Below, piece after piece: positions 9,185 to 18,012 of a stretch of 64,000 nucleotides of DNA. The notes under the pieces are model-generated. The model did no database searches, had not been told where the DNA came from, and saw only the letters and a program-made list of their open reading frames with translations. The translations under genes were made by a program, and so were the position numbers. This DNA comes from Sulfuritalea sp. (GTDB lineage Bacteria; Pseudomonadota; Gammaproteobacteria; Burkholderiales; Rhodocyclaceae): positions 1-64,000 of the forward strand of contig JADJUP010000045.1 in assembly GCA_016716965.1 (NCBI GenBank), given 5' to 3'. Numbering within the stretch: position 1 is the first letter of the stretch; each line of letters starts with the position of its first letter.

Positions 9185-10468
9185 ATGACAGCAAGCGGAC
9201 CACTCAAAACGCTGCGGCGCCTGGCCGGACCCATCCTGGCCGCCGGTACCCTGGTGCTCGCTGCGCCGGCACTGGCGCAACAGAAGGCCACCGACTGGGG
9301 CTGGCCACAGCCCTACGAGAAGATCTCGGACAAGTCGGTGCAATGGCTCAAGGACAAGGGCTGGTGGCCGCTGCAGATCGCCTTCCAGCCGCCCTGGTCG
9401 GGCCAGAACACGATCAACCTGGTGATGGACAAGCAGGGGCTGCTCGCCAAGCGCGGCATCGAATCCAAGCTGCAGGCCTTCCCCTCCGGGCCGGCCATCA
9501 ACGAGGTGATGATCTCGGGTCGCTTCCAGGTCGGTAACGGCGGCAACTTCCCCTTCACCTCGATGATCGACAAGAACATTCCGATCAAGACGATCGCGAT
9601 CATCAACACCAACCTGATGCATGCGATGGTGGTGCCCAACGACTCGCCCTTGAAGAGCCTCAAGGAACTCAAGGGCAGCAACCCGCCCGCGACGGTGGGC
9701 ATCGTCACCGGCTCCTCGGCCGAGTTCTACTTCCAGATGTCCGCGGCCTACCACGGGCTGGAACTGGGCAAGGACATCATCCTGAAGAACATGCCTCCCG
9801 GCGAACAGATGGCGCTGCCCAAGGGCCTCACCGGCGTGGTGCCCTGGGACCCGACCCCGACCATCATGGTCGAGGAACGCAAGAACGGCCGCCTGCTCGA
9901 CACGAGCTTTCCGTACAACGTGTATGAGGGCAACTTCTACGTGCGCCAGGAGCTGATCGACAACGTGCCCGACGTGGTGCAGGCCTTCAGCGACGCGGCG
10001 ATGGAAGCCACGCTGTGGACGCGCCTCAACCCGGAAGCGGCGGTCAAGTCGATGCAGGAGGATCCGAACCTGAAGAACTACTCGCCGGAAATCCTGCTGC
10101 AACAGGTCAAGGCCTACAACAACCTGTACAAGCCGACCTACATGTACCCGTTGGCCGAGTTCTGGGGCAAGGCGAACGAGCCGATCTTCAACTGGCTCCA
10201 CCAGCAGAAGCGCATCCAGCGTCCGCTGAAGGCCGCCGACTTCGCCAACGCGGTGGACAAGCGCTTCATGGACAAGACCTTCGCCAAGCTGGGCTGGGCC
10301 ATCCCCAAGGTGCCGCCGTTCATTCCGGCCAACTGGACGGGCCAGTTCGACAAGATGCCCTACCCGGACTACTCGACGCCGGTGAATACCAAGACGCCGC
10401 AGGCCTTCCCGGAAAAGGGCGACCTGGTCAAGCCCTGGAGCTTTGCCGGCAAGACCTACAACCCGTAA
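9185..10468 (+). CDS. NitT/TauT-type ABC transporter periplasmic substrate-binding protein
   Basis: 427 residues with a signal peptide (basic start, TLRRLAGPILAAGTLVLAAP, probable cleavage after APALA). The mature protein has periplasmic-binding features typical of nitrate/sulfonate-type receptors: MISGRFQVGNGG, VGIVTGSSAEFYFQM, and a C-terminal extension rich in Trp, Tyr and Pro that makes it longer than the usual 320-340 residues. A good ribosome site (GGAGA) precedes ATG 9185. It heads a binding protein - permease - ATPase set. Ligands in this family are nitrate, sulfonates, thiamine precursors or aromatic acids, and here probably the pathway substrate. Confidence 0.85.
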   Translation: MTASGPLKTLRRLAGPILAAGTLVLAAPALAQQKATDWGWPQPYEKISDKSVQWLKDKGWWPLQIAFQPPWSGQNTINLVMDKQGLLAKRGIESKLQAFPSGPAINEVMISGRFQVGNGGNFPFTSMIDKNIPIKTIAIINTNLMHAMVVPNDSPLKSLKELKGSNPPATVGIVTGSSAEFYFQMSAAYHGLELGKDIILKNMPPGEQMALPKGLTGVVPWDPTPTIMVEERKNGRLLDTSFPYNVYEGNFYVRQELIDNVPDVVQAFSDAAMEATLWTRLNPEAAVKSMQEDPNLKNYSPEILLQQVKAYNNLYKPTYMYPLAEFWGKANEPIFNWLHQQKRIQRPLKAADFANAVDKRFMDKTFAKLGWAIPKVPPFIPANWTGQFDKMPYPDYSTPVNTKTPQAFPEKGDLVKPWSFAGKTYNP

Positions 10469-10554
10469 GCGTGTAACCCGCAAGCGCACCATCCCGGGCG
10501 CGGGCCGCCGCGTCCGGGATCGTTTCATCGCAATGGCATTCTGGGAGGAGTCCA

Positions 10555-11382
10555 ATGACAACAGGCGTCTCAATGACCGCGGGCGTCACGCCGAAGCCGC
10601 GCCCGGCGGGCTTGCTGGCGCGGGCTTTCGGCAAGCTGCGACGGCTCGCTCTGATGACCGTGCTGCTCTGCATCTGGGAGTACGTCAGCCTGCGGGTGCT
10701 GGATTCCACCTCGCGCACCCTGCTGCCGCCGCCGACTCTGATATTTACCGCCGCCTGGGAGCTGATCAGTTCCGGCGAACTGTTTCGCCATGCGCGTGAT
10801 TCGCTGAAGCGCGAATTGGTCGCCTTCGTCTGGGCCAGCATCTCGATTCCGATCGGCATCGCCATGGGCTGGTTCCGCATCGTCGATGAACAGCTCGACG
10901 CGATCATGGAAATGCTGCGCCCGATTCCGCCGCTGGCGTGGATCCCGCTGTCCATCCTCTGGTTCGGCATCGGCGACGAGCAAAACCAGTTCATCATCTT
11001 CCTCGGCATCTTCTTCCCCATCCTGCTCAACACCATCAACGGGGTGAAGGGCATCGAACCCAACCTGATCCGCGCCGCGCGCTGCCTGGGCGCGAGCGAG
11101 TTCCAGATCCTCTGGCGCATCGTGGTCAAGGCCGCGCTGCCACAGATCGTCACCGGCATCCGCATCGGCCTCGGCGTCGGCTGGATGGCCTTGGTGGCGG
11201 CGGAACTCGTGGGCGCCAACTCCGGCCTCGGCTTCCTCATCAACGACGCGCGCACGGTGCTGCGCACCGACTACATCATCGTCGGCATGGCCTCGATCGG
11301 TTTCATCGGCCTGCTGCTCGACCAGATCATCCGCCAGCTCGGACGGCGCCTGCTGCCGTGGTCGCGCGGAATGGACCGCTAA
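10555..11382 (+). CDS. NitT/TauT-type ABC transporter permease
   Basis: 275 residues with about six hydrophobic segments. The EAA-type cytoplasmic loop is visible as RAARCLGASEFQILWRIVVK, followed by PQIVTGIRIGLGVGWMALVA, typical of SsuC/TauC permeases. A GGAGGAG ribosome site precedes ATG 10555. It forms the membrane channel for the binding protein at 9185 and the ATPase at 11385, with only two bases to the ATPase start. Confidence 0.9.
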   Translation: MTTGVSMTAGVTPKPRPAGLLARAFGKLRRLALMTVLLCIWEYVSLRVLDSTSRTLLPPPTLIFTAAWELISSGELFRHARDSLKRELVAFVWASISIPIGIAMGWFRIVDEQLDAIMEMLRPIPPLAWIPLSILWFGIGDEQNQFIIFLGIFFPILLNTINGVKGIEPNLIRAARCLGASEFQILWRIVVKAALPQIVTGIRIGLGVGWMALVAAELVGANSGLGFLINDARTVLRTDYIIVGMASIGFIGLLLDQIIRQLGRRLLPWSRGMDR

Positions 11383-11384
11383 CC

Positions 11385-12167
11385 ATGAGCCACCTGAGCG
11401 TAGAAAACGTCAGCAAGATCTACCCCGGCCACAATGCCGACGACGAGCCGGTACTGGCGCTGGATGACGTCAGCTTCCGCGTCGAGGACCACGAGTTCTG
11501 TTCCGTGCTGGGCCACAGCGGCTGCGGCAAGACCACGCTCTTGACCATGATGGCGGGCTTCGAGCATCCCTCGATGGGGCGCATCCTGGTCGATGACAAG
11601 CCGGTGGGCAAACCGACCTGGCAGCGTTCCGTGGTGTTCCAGGACTACGCGCTGTTCCCCTGGATGACGGTGCACGACAACATCTCCTTCGGGCTGGAGA
11701 TGAAGGGCCTGCCGGCCGTGGACCGCGAGGAGATCATCCGCCGCCACATCGAGCTGGTCGGCCTCGACGGCTTCGAAAACCGCTACCCGCACCAGTTGTC
11801 GGGCGGCATGAAGCAGCGGGTATCGATCGCGCGCGCACTGGCCGTCGACCCCAAGGTGCTGCTGATGGACGAGCCCTTCGCCGCGCTCGACGCGCAGAAC
11901 CGCGCGCTGATGCAGGAAGAGATGGGGCGCCTGCTGGCCAACGCCGACCCGGTGCTGCGCAAGACCATGGTGTTGGTGACCCACAGCATCGACGAGGCCA
12001 TCCTGCTCTCCGACCGCATCATCGTGCTGACGCGCCGCCCTGGCCGGGTCAAGGCCAACATCGAGGTCAGGCTGCCGCGCCCGCGCGACGAGGACAGCCC
12101 GGATTTTGCCAAGCTGAAGAAGAAGATCCGTGGCCTGATCCATGACGAGTTCGAGCACGACATTTGA
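11385..12167 (+). CDS. NitT/TauT-type ABC transporter ATP-binding protein
   Basis: 260 residues. Walker A GHSGCGKTT (near 42-50), Q-loop VVFQDYALFPWM, signature LSGGMKQRVSIARAL and Walker B VLLMDEPFAALDA followed by the H-loop VLVTHSIDEA are all intact. The C-terminal KIRGLIHDEF tail is normal for SsuB/TauB-type ATPases. It energises uptake through the permease directly upstream. Together with the neighbouring TauE/SafE protein it makes a two-transporter set around the catabolic genes. Confidence 0.92.
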   Translation: MSHLSVENVSKIYPGHNADDEPVLALDDVSFRVEDHEFCSVLGHSGCGKTTLLTMMAGFEHPSMGRILVDDKPVGKPTWQRSVVFQDYALFPWMTVHDNISFGLEMKGLPAVDREEIIRRHIELVGLDGFENRYPHQLSGGMKQRVSIARALAVDPKVLLMDEPFAALDAQNRALMQEEMGRLLANADPVLRKTMVLVTHSIDEAILLSDRIIVLTRRPGRVKANIEVRLPRPRDEDSPDFAKLKKKIRGLIHDEFEHDI

Positions 12168-12178
12168 GATCAGCAGTG

Positions 12179-12226
12179 AAAGTTGGCGCCCCTACGGGAC
12201 TTCCTTCGGTCGCCGGCGGTACGGCG
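12179..12226 (+). repeat. Long (48-base) dispersed repeat, copy L1
   Basis: Starts AAAGTTGGCGCC, carries the insert CTACGGGACTTCCTTCGGTC, and ends GGCGGTACGGCG. It fills almost the whole 60-base gap between the ABC ATPase stop and the TauE/SafE start. Translated in the family's usual frame it is an open 16-codon stretch. Confidence 0.85.
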
Positions 12227-12227
12227 C

Positions 12228-12953
12228 ATGAGCCTGTCGCTGAGCCTGGCAGGCGCACTGGCGATCGCGGGACTCGGCGGCCTGGTGCGCGGGGCGACGG
12301 GATTCGGCGGTGCGATGGTGATGACGCCCGTGCTCTCCGTCCTGCTCAGTCCGATCACGGCGGTGATCGGCGCCCTGCTGCTGGAAACCTTCGCCGCCGC
12401 GCCGATGTTGCGCGACGCGGTGCGCAAGGCGCACTGGCCCACCATCCTGCCGATCTGCGCGGTGGCCTGCCTGACGGCACCGCTGGGTGCCTACCTCTTG
12501 TCCACGCTCGATCCGCTGCTGGCGCGGCGCGCGATCGCGGCGACGGTGCTGGTGTTTTCGCTGTTGCTGCTGACGGGGATACGCTATCGCGGCAAGCAGC
12601 GCCTGGGCACCTCGATGGCGCTGGGCGCGACCAGCGGCGTGCTGGTCGGCGCCACCAGCGTCGGTGCACCGCCGGTGATCCTCTACCTGCTCGCCAGCTC
12701 CGATCCGCCCGACGTGACGCGCGCCAATCTCACGCTGTTCGTCACCATCATTTCGCTGGCGGCGCTGGGCGCGCTGCTCTGGCGCGGCATGCTCGACGGC
12801 CCCAACGGCATGATGGCGCTGCTGTTGAGCCCGCTGTATCTGGGCGGCGTCTGGCTGGGATCGAAGCTCTACGGCAAGCTCGATGCCGCCCTGATGCGGC
12901 GCTGGACGCTGATCTTCCTGATCGTGGTTTCCAGCGTGGTGCTGGCGCTGTGA
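12228..12953 (+). CDS. TauE/SafE-family membrane transporter
   Basis: 241 residues from ATG 12228, two bases after the long repeat. An earlier in-frame ATG at 12183 would translate the repeat and is less likely. Highly hydrophobic with about eight membrane segments; GLGGLVRGATGFGGAMVMTP is the conserved first TauE/SafE motif, repeated weakly as GATSGVLVGATSVGAPPVI in the second half. The family exports or imports sulfite, sulfoacetate or organic anions. In this operon a carboxylate or sulfonate is plausible but unproven. Confidence 0.85.
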   Translation: MSLSLSLAGALAIAGLGGLVRGATGFGGAMVMTPVLSVLLSPITAVIGALLLETFAAAPMLRDAVRKAHWPTILPICAVACLTAPLGAYLLSTLDPLLARRAIAATVLVFSLLLLTGIRYRGKQRLGTSMALGATSGVLVGATSVGAPPVILYLLASSDPPDVTRANLTLFVTIISLAALGALLWRGMLDGPNGMMALLLSPLYLGGVWLGSKLYGKLDAALMRRWTLIFLIVVSSVVLAL

Positions 12954-12966
12954 CGCGGGGACCGCA

Positions 12967-13749
12967 ATGAAGCTCGCCGGCAAGGTGGCCGTGGTCACCG
13001 GCGCCGCCAGCGGCCTGGGGGCGGCGATCGCCCGCGCCTATGCCGCCGAGGGTGCCCGTGTCGCCATCGCCGACTTTGATGCCGAGGCCGCCGAGCGGCT
13101 GGCCGCCGAGCTGTGCGCGGCGGGTGGCGAAGCGGGGGCGGTGGCGATGGATGTCACCAGCGAACTGGCCGTGACGCAGGGCATCGATGCCGTGGCCGAT
13201 GCCTTCGGCGGCATCGACATCCTGGTCAGCAATGCCGGTTTCCAGCACCTCGACACCATCGCCGACGTTTCCTTCGACAACTGGAAGCGCATCCTCGCCG
13301 TGCATCTGGACGGCGGCTTCCTCACCACGCGCGCGGCGCTGCGCCACATGTACGCGCAGGGCCGCGGCGGCAGCATCATCCTGATGGGCTCGATCCATTC
13401 CAAGGAAGCCTCGGTCAGCAAGGGTCCGTATGTCGTCGCCAAGCACGGCCTGCTCGGCCTGTGCCGCACGGTGGCCAAGGAAGGCGCGGCGCACGGCGTG
13501 CGCGCCAACCTGATCTGCCCCGGTTTCGTGCGCACGCCGCTGGTGGAAAAGCAGATTCCCGAACTGGCCGAGCGCATGGGCATCAGCGAAGCGCAACTGA
13601 TCAGCGACGTGATCCTGAAGACCACGGTGGATGGCGAATTCACCACGGTCGCCGACATCGCCGAAGTGGCGCTGTTCCTCGCCGCCTTTCCGTCGGCCGC
13701 GCTGACCGGGCAGTCGATCAACGTCAGCCACGGCTGGAACATGGGATGA
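12967..13749 (+). CDS. SDR dehydrogenase, 3-hydroxybutyrate dehydrogenase-like
   Basis: 260 residues. TGAASGLGAAIARAYAAEG is the NAD(P)-binding TGxxxGxG motif, ILVSNAG the structural motif, and the catalytic Tyr/Lys lie in PYVVAKHG (Tyr near 155). The C-terminal part (LVEKQIPELAERMGISEAQ, later TTVADIAEVALFLAAFPSAA) closely resembles bacterial D-3-hydroxybutyrate dehydrogenases, which interconvert 3-hydroxybutyrate and acetoacetate. That fits acetoacetate as a BKACE product. The alternative is oxidation of a secondary alcohol substrate to a ketone. It ends seven bases before the GMC gene. Confidence 0.82.
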   Translation: MKLAGKVAVVTGAASGLGAAIARAYAAEGARVAIADFDAEAAERLAAELCAAGGEAGAVAMDVTSELAVTQGIDAVADAFGGIDILVSNAGFQHLDTIADVSFDNWKRILAVHLDGGFLTTRAALRHMYAQGRGGSIILMGSIHSKEASVSKGPYVVAKHGLLGLCRTVAKEGAAHGVRANLICPGFVRTPLVEKQIPELAERMGISEAQLISDVILKTTVDGEFTTVADIAEVALFLAAFPSAALTGQSINVSHGWNMG

Positions 13750-13756
13750 CCCGCGG

Positions 13757-15364
13757 ATGAGTTCGCCAGGCTACGACTTCGTCGTCGTCGGCGCCGGTTC
13801 CGCCGGCTGCGTGCTGGCCAACCGCCTGTCCGAGAATGGCCGCCATTCGGTGCTGCTGCTCGAAGCCGGGCCGCCCGACCGCTACTTGTGGATCCACATC
13901 CCCATCGGCTATGCCAAGACCATGTTCCATCCGGTCTACAACTGGGGCTATTACACCGATCCCGATCCCCACATGAACGGGCGCAAGATCTACTGGCCGC
14001 GCGGCCGCGGGCTGGGCGGATCGAGCTCGATCAACGGCCTGATCTACGTGCGCGGCCAGGCCGCGGACTACGACGCCTGGGCGCAGGCGGGCAACGCCGG
14101 CTGGGGCTGGAAGGATGTGCTGCCCTACTTCATCAGGAGCGAGCACAACACGCGCGGCGCCAGCGAATACCACGGCAGCGGCGGCCCGCTGTGGGCCTCG
14201 GACATCGGCGACAAACATGAATTGATGGAAGCCATCATCCGCGCCGCCAACCAACGCGGCGTGCCGCGCAACGACGACTTCAACGGCGCGGATCAGGAAG
14301 GCGTCGGCTACTACCAGCTGTTCACCCGCGAGGGCTGGCGCTGCAGCACGGCGGTGGCCTACCTCAAGCCGGCGCGCGGGCGGCCGAACCTGCGCGTGGA
14401 AACCGGTGCCCATGCCACCGGGATCATCTTCGAGGGTACGCGTGCCGTTGGCATTCGCTACCGCAAGGACGGCCAGGACCACGAGGTACGCGCCGCGCGC
14501 GAGGTGGTGCTGTCGGCCGGCGCCCTGCAAAGCCCGCAACTGCTGCAGTTGTCCGGCGTCGGCGACGCCGCCCGGCTGCAGCAGCTCGGCATCCCCGTCA
14601 CCCACCACCTGCCCGGCGTCGGCGAGAACCTGCAGGACCACCTACAACTGCGCCTGATGTACAAGGTGAAGAAGCCGATCACCACCAACGACGACCTTCA
14701 GTCCTGGTGGCGGCAGTTCAAGATGGGCATGAAGTGGATCACCCAGCGCAAGGGTCCGCTGGCCATCGGCATCAACCAGGGCGGGCTGTTTACGCGCATC
14801 CTGCCCGAGTCGGCCACGCCCGACATCCAGTTCCATTTCGCTTCCGTGTCGGCCGAAATGGCCGGCGCCAAGCCGCATCCGTGGTCGGGCTGCACCTTCT
14901 CGGTGTGCCAGCTGCGGCCGCAATCGCGCGGCACCGTCTTCGTCAAGTCGCGCGATCCGCTGGCCGCGCCGGGCATGCTGCCCAACTACCTGTCGCACGA
15001 AACCGACCGCCGCTGCGCCGTGGCCTCGATCAAGTACGCGCGCCACCTTGCCGCGGCGCCGGCGCTCGCCGACTACATCAGCGAGGAATACCGGCCCGGC
15101 CCCGCCACCGGCAGCGACGAGGAAATCCTCGACTGGGCGCGCAACTACGGCGCCACCATCTTCCATCCCTCGGGCACCTGCAAGATGGGCGATGACGCGC
15201 TGGCGGTGGTCGATGCGCGCCTGCGCGTGCATGGGCTGGCCGGACTGCGCGTGGTCGATTGCTCGATCATGCCGACCCTGGTCTCGGGCAATACCAATTC
15301 GCCGGTGGTGATGATCGCCGAAAAGGCCGCCGACCTGATCCTCGCCGACCAGGCCGGCCGCTGA
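13757..15364 (+). CDS. GMC-family FAD-dependent alcohol oxidoreductase (choline dehydrogenase-like)
   Basis: 535 residues. The N-terminus YDFVVVGAGSAGCVLANRLS is the FAD Rossmann motif; GRGLGGSSSINGLIYVRG and the signature VVLSAGALQSPQLLQLSGVG follow. The active-site region has FHPSGTCKMG (catalytic His) and SGNTNSPVVMIAEKAADLI near the end. These enzymes oxidise primary or secondary alcohols, passing electrons to quinone or oxygen. Cotranscribed with the SDR. It would supply the carbonyl compound for the pathway, but the substrate is unknown. Confidence 0.88.
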   Translation: MSSPGYDFVVVGAGSAGCVLANRLSENGRHSVLLLEAGPPDRYLWIHIPIGYAKTMFHPVYNWGYYTDPDPHMNGRKIYWPRGRGLGGSSSINGLIYVRGQAADYDAWAQAGNAGWGWKDVLPYFIRSEHNTRGASEYHGSGGPLWASDIGDKHELMEAIIRAANQRGVPRNDDFNGADQEGVGYYQLFTREGWRCSTAVAYLKPARGRPNLRVETGAHATGIIFEGTRAVGIRYRKDGQDHEVRAAREVVLSAGALQSPQLLQLSGVGDAARLQQLGIPVTHHLPGVGENLQDHLQLRLMYKVKKPITTNDDLQSWWRQFKMGMKWITQRKGPLAIGINQGGLFTRILPESATPDIQFHFASVSAEMAGAKPHPWSGCTFSVCQLRPQSRGTVFVKSRDPLAAPGMLPNYLSHETDRRCAVASIKYARHLAAAPALADYISEEYRPGPATGSDEEILDWARNYGATIFHPSGTCKMGDDALAVVDARLRVHGLAGLRVVDCSIMPTLVSGNTNSPVVMIAEKAADLILADQAGR

Positions 15365-15500
15365 GCGCCGGGCCGGCCGCGGGCCGAGCGCGAAACTTTC
15401 CGGCATCCGCGCGCGACTGAGCCGACTGGCGGGATAATTCGGCTTCGCTGCCGAAGGATGTCCCGATGTTCGCCCGTTCCACCCGTTTCCACTCCTTGCC

Positions 15501-16373
15501 GTGACGCGACTGATACTCGCCCTGATGTGGCTGCTGCACTGGCTGCCGCTGCCGCTGCTGGCGGCGGTCGGGCGCGGCGTCGGCTGGCTGCTCTACCTGC
15601 TGGTGGGCGAACGGCGCCATGTCACGCAGACCAACCTCGGCCTGTGCTTTCCGCAGTTGTCGCCGGCCGAAAAGTCGGCGCTGGCGCGACGGCACTTCGC
15701 TGCCTTCGGCCGCAGCATCGTCGAGCTCGGCCTGTGGTGGTGGGCTTCGCCCGACCGCATCCGGCGCCTGGTGCGCCTCGAAGGCGGCGAACAGCTCGCC
15801 GCGTATCGCGACAAGCCGGTGATCCTGCTGGTGCCGCATTTCGTCGGCATCGACGCCGGCTGGATCCGGCTGGCGCTGGAGCAGGGCCTGGTGGCGATCT
15901 ACACCCACCAGAAGAACCGCGTGTTCGAAGCGGCGATGAACGGCGGCCGCCTGCGCTTCGGCAACTGCGAACTGGCCTCGCGCCAGGAAGGCACGCGCCG
16001 CGCGCTCAAGGCGATGAAGGGCGGCCGCTTCTTCCACTACTCGCCGGACATGGATTACGGCCCGAAGGAATCCATCTTCGTGCCCTTCTTCGGCGTGCCG
16101 ACCGCCACCATCACCGGGCTGGCGCGGCTGGCGAAGCTGACCGGGGCGACGGTGATCCCGCTCGTCACGCGCATGGAATCGCGGGGTTGGCAAACTCGCT
16201 ACGTCGCGCGCGTCGGCACGCCGTGGACGGATTTCCCCGGCAGCGACGAAAACGCCGACGCCCGGCGCATGAATGCCTTCATCGAGGCGGAAGTCCTGCA
16301 GTCGCCGGAGCAGTACTACTGGCTGCACAAACGCTTCAAAACCCGGCCGCCGGGCGAAAAAGGGCTTTATTGA
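15501..16373 (+). CDS. LpxL/HtrB-family lipid A acyltransferase
   Basis: 290 residues from GTG 15501. A hydrophobic N-terminal anchor (LILALMWLLHWLPLPLLAAV) precedes the acyltransferase domain, with the catalytic HX4D seen as HFVGID near residue 112. FHYSPDMDYGPKESIFVPFF is the conserved second block, where LpxL proteins have DQ/D-x-G. It transfers a secondary acyl chain onto lipid A at the inner membrane. Location immediately before dapF is common in betaproteobacteria. A dispersed repeat-like sequence lies at 15671-15694 inside the gene. Confidence 0.85.
   Translation: MTRLILALMWLLHWLPLPLLAAVGRGVGWLLYLLVGERRHVTQTNLGLCFPQLSPAEKSALARRHFAAFGRSIVELGLWWWASPDRIRRLVRLEGGEQLAAYRDKPVILLVPHFVGIDAGWIRLALEQGLVAIYTHQKNRVFEAAMNGGRLRFGNCELASRQEGTRRALKAMKGGRFFHYSPDMDYGPKESIFVPFFGVPTATITGLARLAKLTGATVIPLVTRMESRGWQTRYVARVGTPWTDFPGSDENADARRMNAFIEAEVLQSPEQYYWLHKRFKTRPPGEKGLY
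15671..15694 (+). repeat. Short dispersed repeat, copy in the lpxL-like gene
   Basis: AAAGTCGGCGCTGGCG then CGACGGCA. Unlike the other genic copies it is read in a different frame (EKSALARRH), and the encoded residues look natural for the family, so chance similarity is possible. Confidence 0.5.
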
Positions 16374-16387
16374 CCCCTCAATTGCGG

Positions 16388-16411
16388 AAAGTCGGCGCTG
16401 ACCGCACGGCG
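16388..16411 (+). repeat. Short dispersed repeat, upstream of dapF
   Basis: AAAGTCGGCGCTG followed by ACCGCACGGCG; only the centre differs from the consensus. It occupies most of the 50-base gap between the acyltransferase and dapF. Confidence 0.75.
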
Positions 16412-16423
16412 TAAGCTTGTCCA

Positions 16424-17268
16424 ATGAGAATCCGCTTCACCAAAATGCACGGCCTCGGCAACGATTTCGTGGTGCTCGACGCCATCAGGCAGGCGTTCGT
16501 GCCGACGCCGGCCCAGGCGCGCTGGCTGGCCGACCGCCATTTCGGCGTCGGCTGCGACCAGTTGCTGGTGGTCGAGAGGCCGACCACGCCCGGCGTCGAT
16601 TTCCGCTACCGCATCTTCAATGCCGACGGCGGCGAGGTCGAGCAATGCGGCAACGGCGCGCGCTGCTTCGTGCGTTTCGTGCATGAACAGGGCCTCACTG
16701 ACAAACGTGAAATCCGCGTCGAAACGAAGTGCGGCCTCATCGTGCCGAAGCTCGAAGCCGACGGGCAGGTGACGGTGGACATGGGCGCGCCGCGCTTTCA
16801 GCCGGAGGAGATTCCCTTCGTCAGCGCCAGCGGAACGCGATGCCGGTCCAGCCGCTGGAGGTGGATGGACGGAGCATCGACATCAGCGTCGTCTCGATGG
16901 GCAACCCGCACGCGGTGCAGGTGGTGGCCGACGTCGATGCCGCGCCGGTCGCCACCAGCGGCCCGCTGATCGAAGCCCACCCGCGCTTCCCGCGCCGGGT
17001 CAATGCCGGATTCATGCAGGTGGTCGACCGCCACGCGATCCGCCTGCGCGTGTACGAGCGCGGCGCGGGCGAGACCCTGGCCTGCGGCACCGGCGCCTGC
17101 GCCGCCGTGGTGGCCGGCATCCGCCGCGGCCTGCTCGATTCGCCGGTGCGCGTCACCACGCGCGGCGGCGACCTTTCCATCGCCTGGCAAGCCGGCGGCC
17201 CGGTGCTGATGACCGGCCCCGCCACTACCGTATTCAGCGCCGAAATCGAATTGCCGCACAACCTGTGA
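16424..17268 (+). CDS. dapF: Diaminopimelate epimerase, apparent single-base frameshift
   Basis: The frame from ATG 16424 (MRIRFTKMHGLGNDFVVLDA) carries the first catalytic cysteine in NGARCFVRFV. Around 16830-16845 the homology moves to another frame: PFVSASG in the first, then NAMPVQPLEVDGRSIDI, SMGNPHAVQV and the second catalytic cysteine in LACGTGACAAVVAG, ending LPHNL at 17268. Both halves are well conserved and the sum, about 280 residues, is the normal length. The enzyme converts LL- to meso-diaminopimelate for lysine and peptidoglycan. Because this is normally essential, a one-base sequencing error is the simplest explanation. It heads the conserved dapF-DUF484-xerC run. Confidence 0.88.
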
Positions 17269-17278
17269 AAGCCATGAC

Positions 17279-17929
17279 ATGAAATCAGAAGACGTCGCCC
17301 GCTACCTGCACGACCATCCCGAGTTTTTCGACCAGTATGCCGAGATGCTGACCCTGGTCACGCTGCCCGATCCGCACAGCGGGCGCGCCATCTCGATCAC
17401 CGAAAAGCAGCTGTTCAACCTGCGCGACAAGGTGCGCACGCTGGAAGCCAAGCTGGTCGAACTGATCGGCTTCGGCGAGGAGAACGACTCGATCTCCGAC
17501 AAGGTGCACGGCCTCGCCGTGGCGCTGATCGCCGCCACCGACCAGGCCGGCGTGCTGCGCGCCCTGTATTCCCACCTCGGCGGCGCCTTCGCCGTGCCGC
17601 ACGTGGGCCTGCGCCTGTGGGGCGCCGGGCAGGGCGAGGGCCGTGAGTTCGAGGCCGTGGCCGATTCGGTCAAGGCCTTCGCCTCCGGGCTGCATCGCCC
17701 CTACTGCGGCAGCGTCAGCGGGCAGGACGCTGCGCTCTGGTTCGGCGACGCCGCCACCCACCTGCGCTCGATGACCCAGGTGCCGCTACGCGAGGCCGAC
17801 GGCATCTGCTTCGGTTTGCTGGTCATGGCCAGCGAAGAGCCGCACCGCTTCTATCCCGAACTGGGCACCCTTTACCTCGAACGGATCGGCGCCATGGCCG
17901 CGGCGGCACTGCTGCGCGTCGCCGCGTAG
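17279..17929 (+). CDS. DUF484 family protein
   Basis: 216 residues. The N-terminus VARYLHDHPEFFDQYAEML and a short coiled coil (QLFNLRDKVRTLEAKLVELI) lead into a GAF-like domain (about residues 75-210, ending LERIGAMAAAALLRVA), matching DUF484. Function is unestablished. The position between dapF and xerC is conserved in many proteobacteria (yigA in E. coli), suggesting a role tied to chromosome dimer resolution or simple cotranscription. ATG 17279 lies ten bases after the dapF stop. Confidence 0.87.
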   Translation: MKSEDVARYLHDHPEFFDQYAEMLTLVTLPDPHSGRAISITEKQLFNLRDKVRTLEAKLVELIGFGEENDSISDKVHGLAVALIAATDQAGVLRALYSHLGGAFAVPHVGLRLWGAGQGEGREFEAVADSVKAFASGLHRPYCGSVSGQDAALWFGDAATHLRSMTQVPLREADGICFGLLVMASEEPHRFYPELGTLYLERIGAMAAAALLRVAA

Positions 17930-17935
17930 GATGAA

Positions 17936-18000
17936 ACTACCCCCACGCTCACTGCGTTCGCTGCCCCCCAAGGGGGCGTCAGCACGCTTGGCGCGGCCCG
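17936..18000. repeat. Intergenic hairpin repeat upstream of xerC
   Basis: Contains CCCCCACGCTCACTGCG, TTCGCTGCC and a CCCCC-AA-GGGGG stem, a type of extragenic repeat familiar from betaproteobacterial genomes. On the opposite strand it has GCAGCGAACGCAGTGAGCG, resembling words in the repeats beside mreD. Confidence 0.6.
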
Positions 18001-18012
18001 GCGCGTACTGAC

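Noticed and set aside
13776..13800. GTCGGCGCCGGTTCCGCCGG in the GMC gene, similar to the repeat core
   Set aside because: It encodes the conserved FAD-binding GAGSAG motif, so the similarity is explained by protein constraint.
16825..16850. Programmed ribosomal frameshift in dapF
   Set aside because: No slippery heptamer or downstream stimulatory structure is apparent at the frame change, and such regulation is not known for dapF; sequence error or true mutation is simpler.
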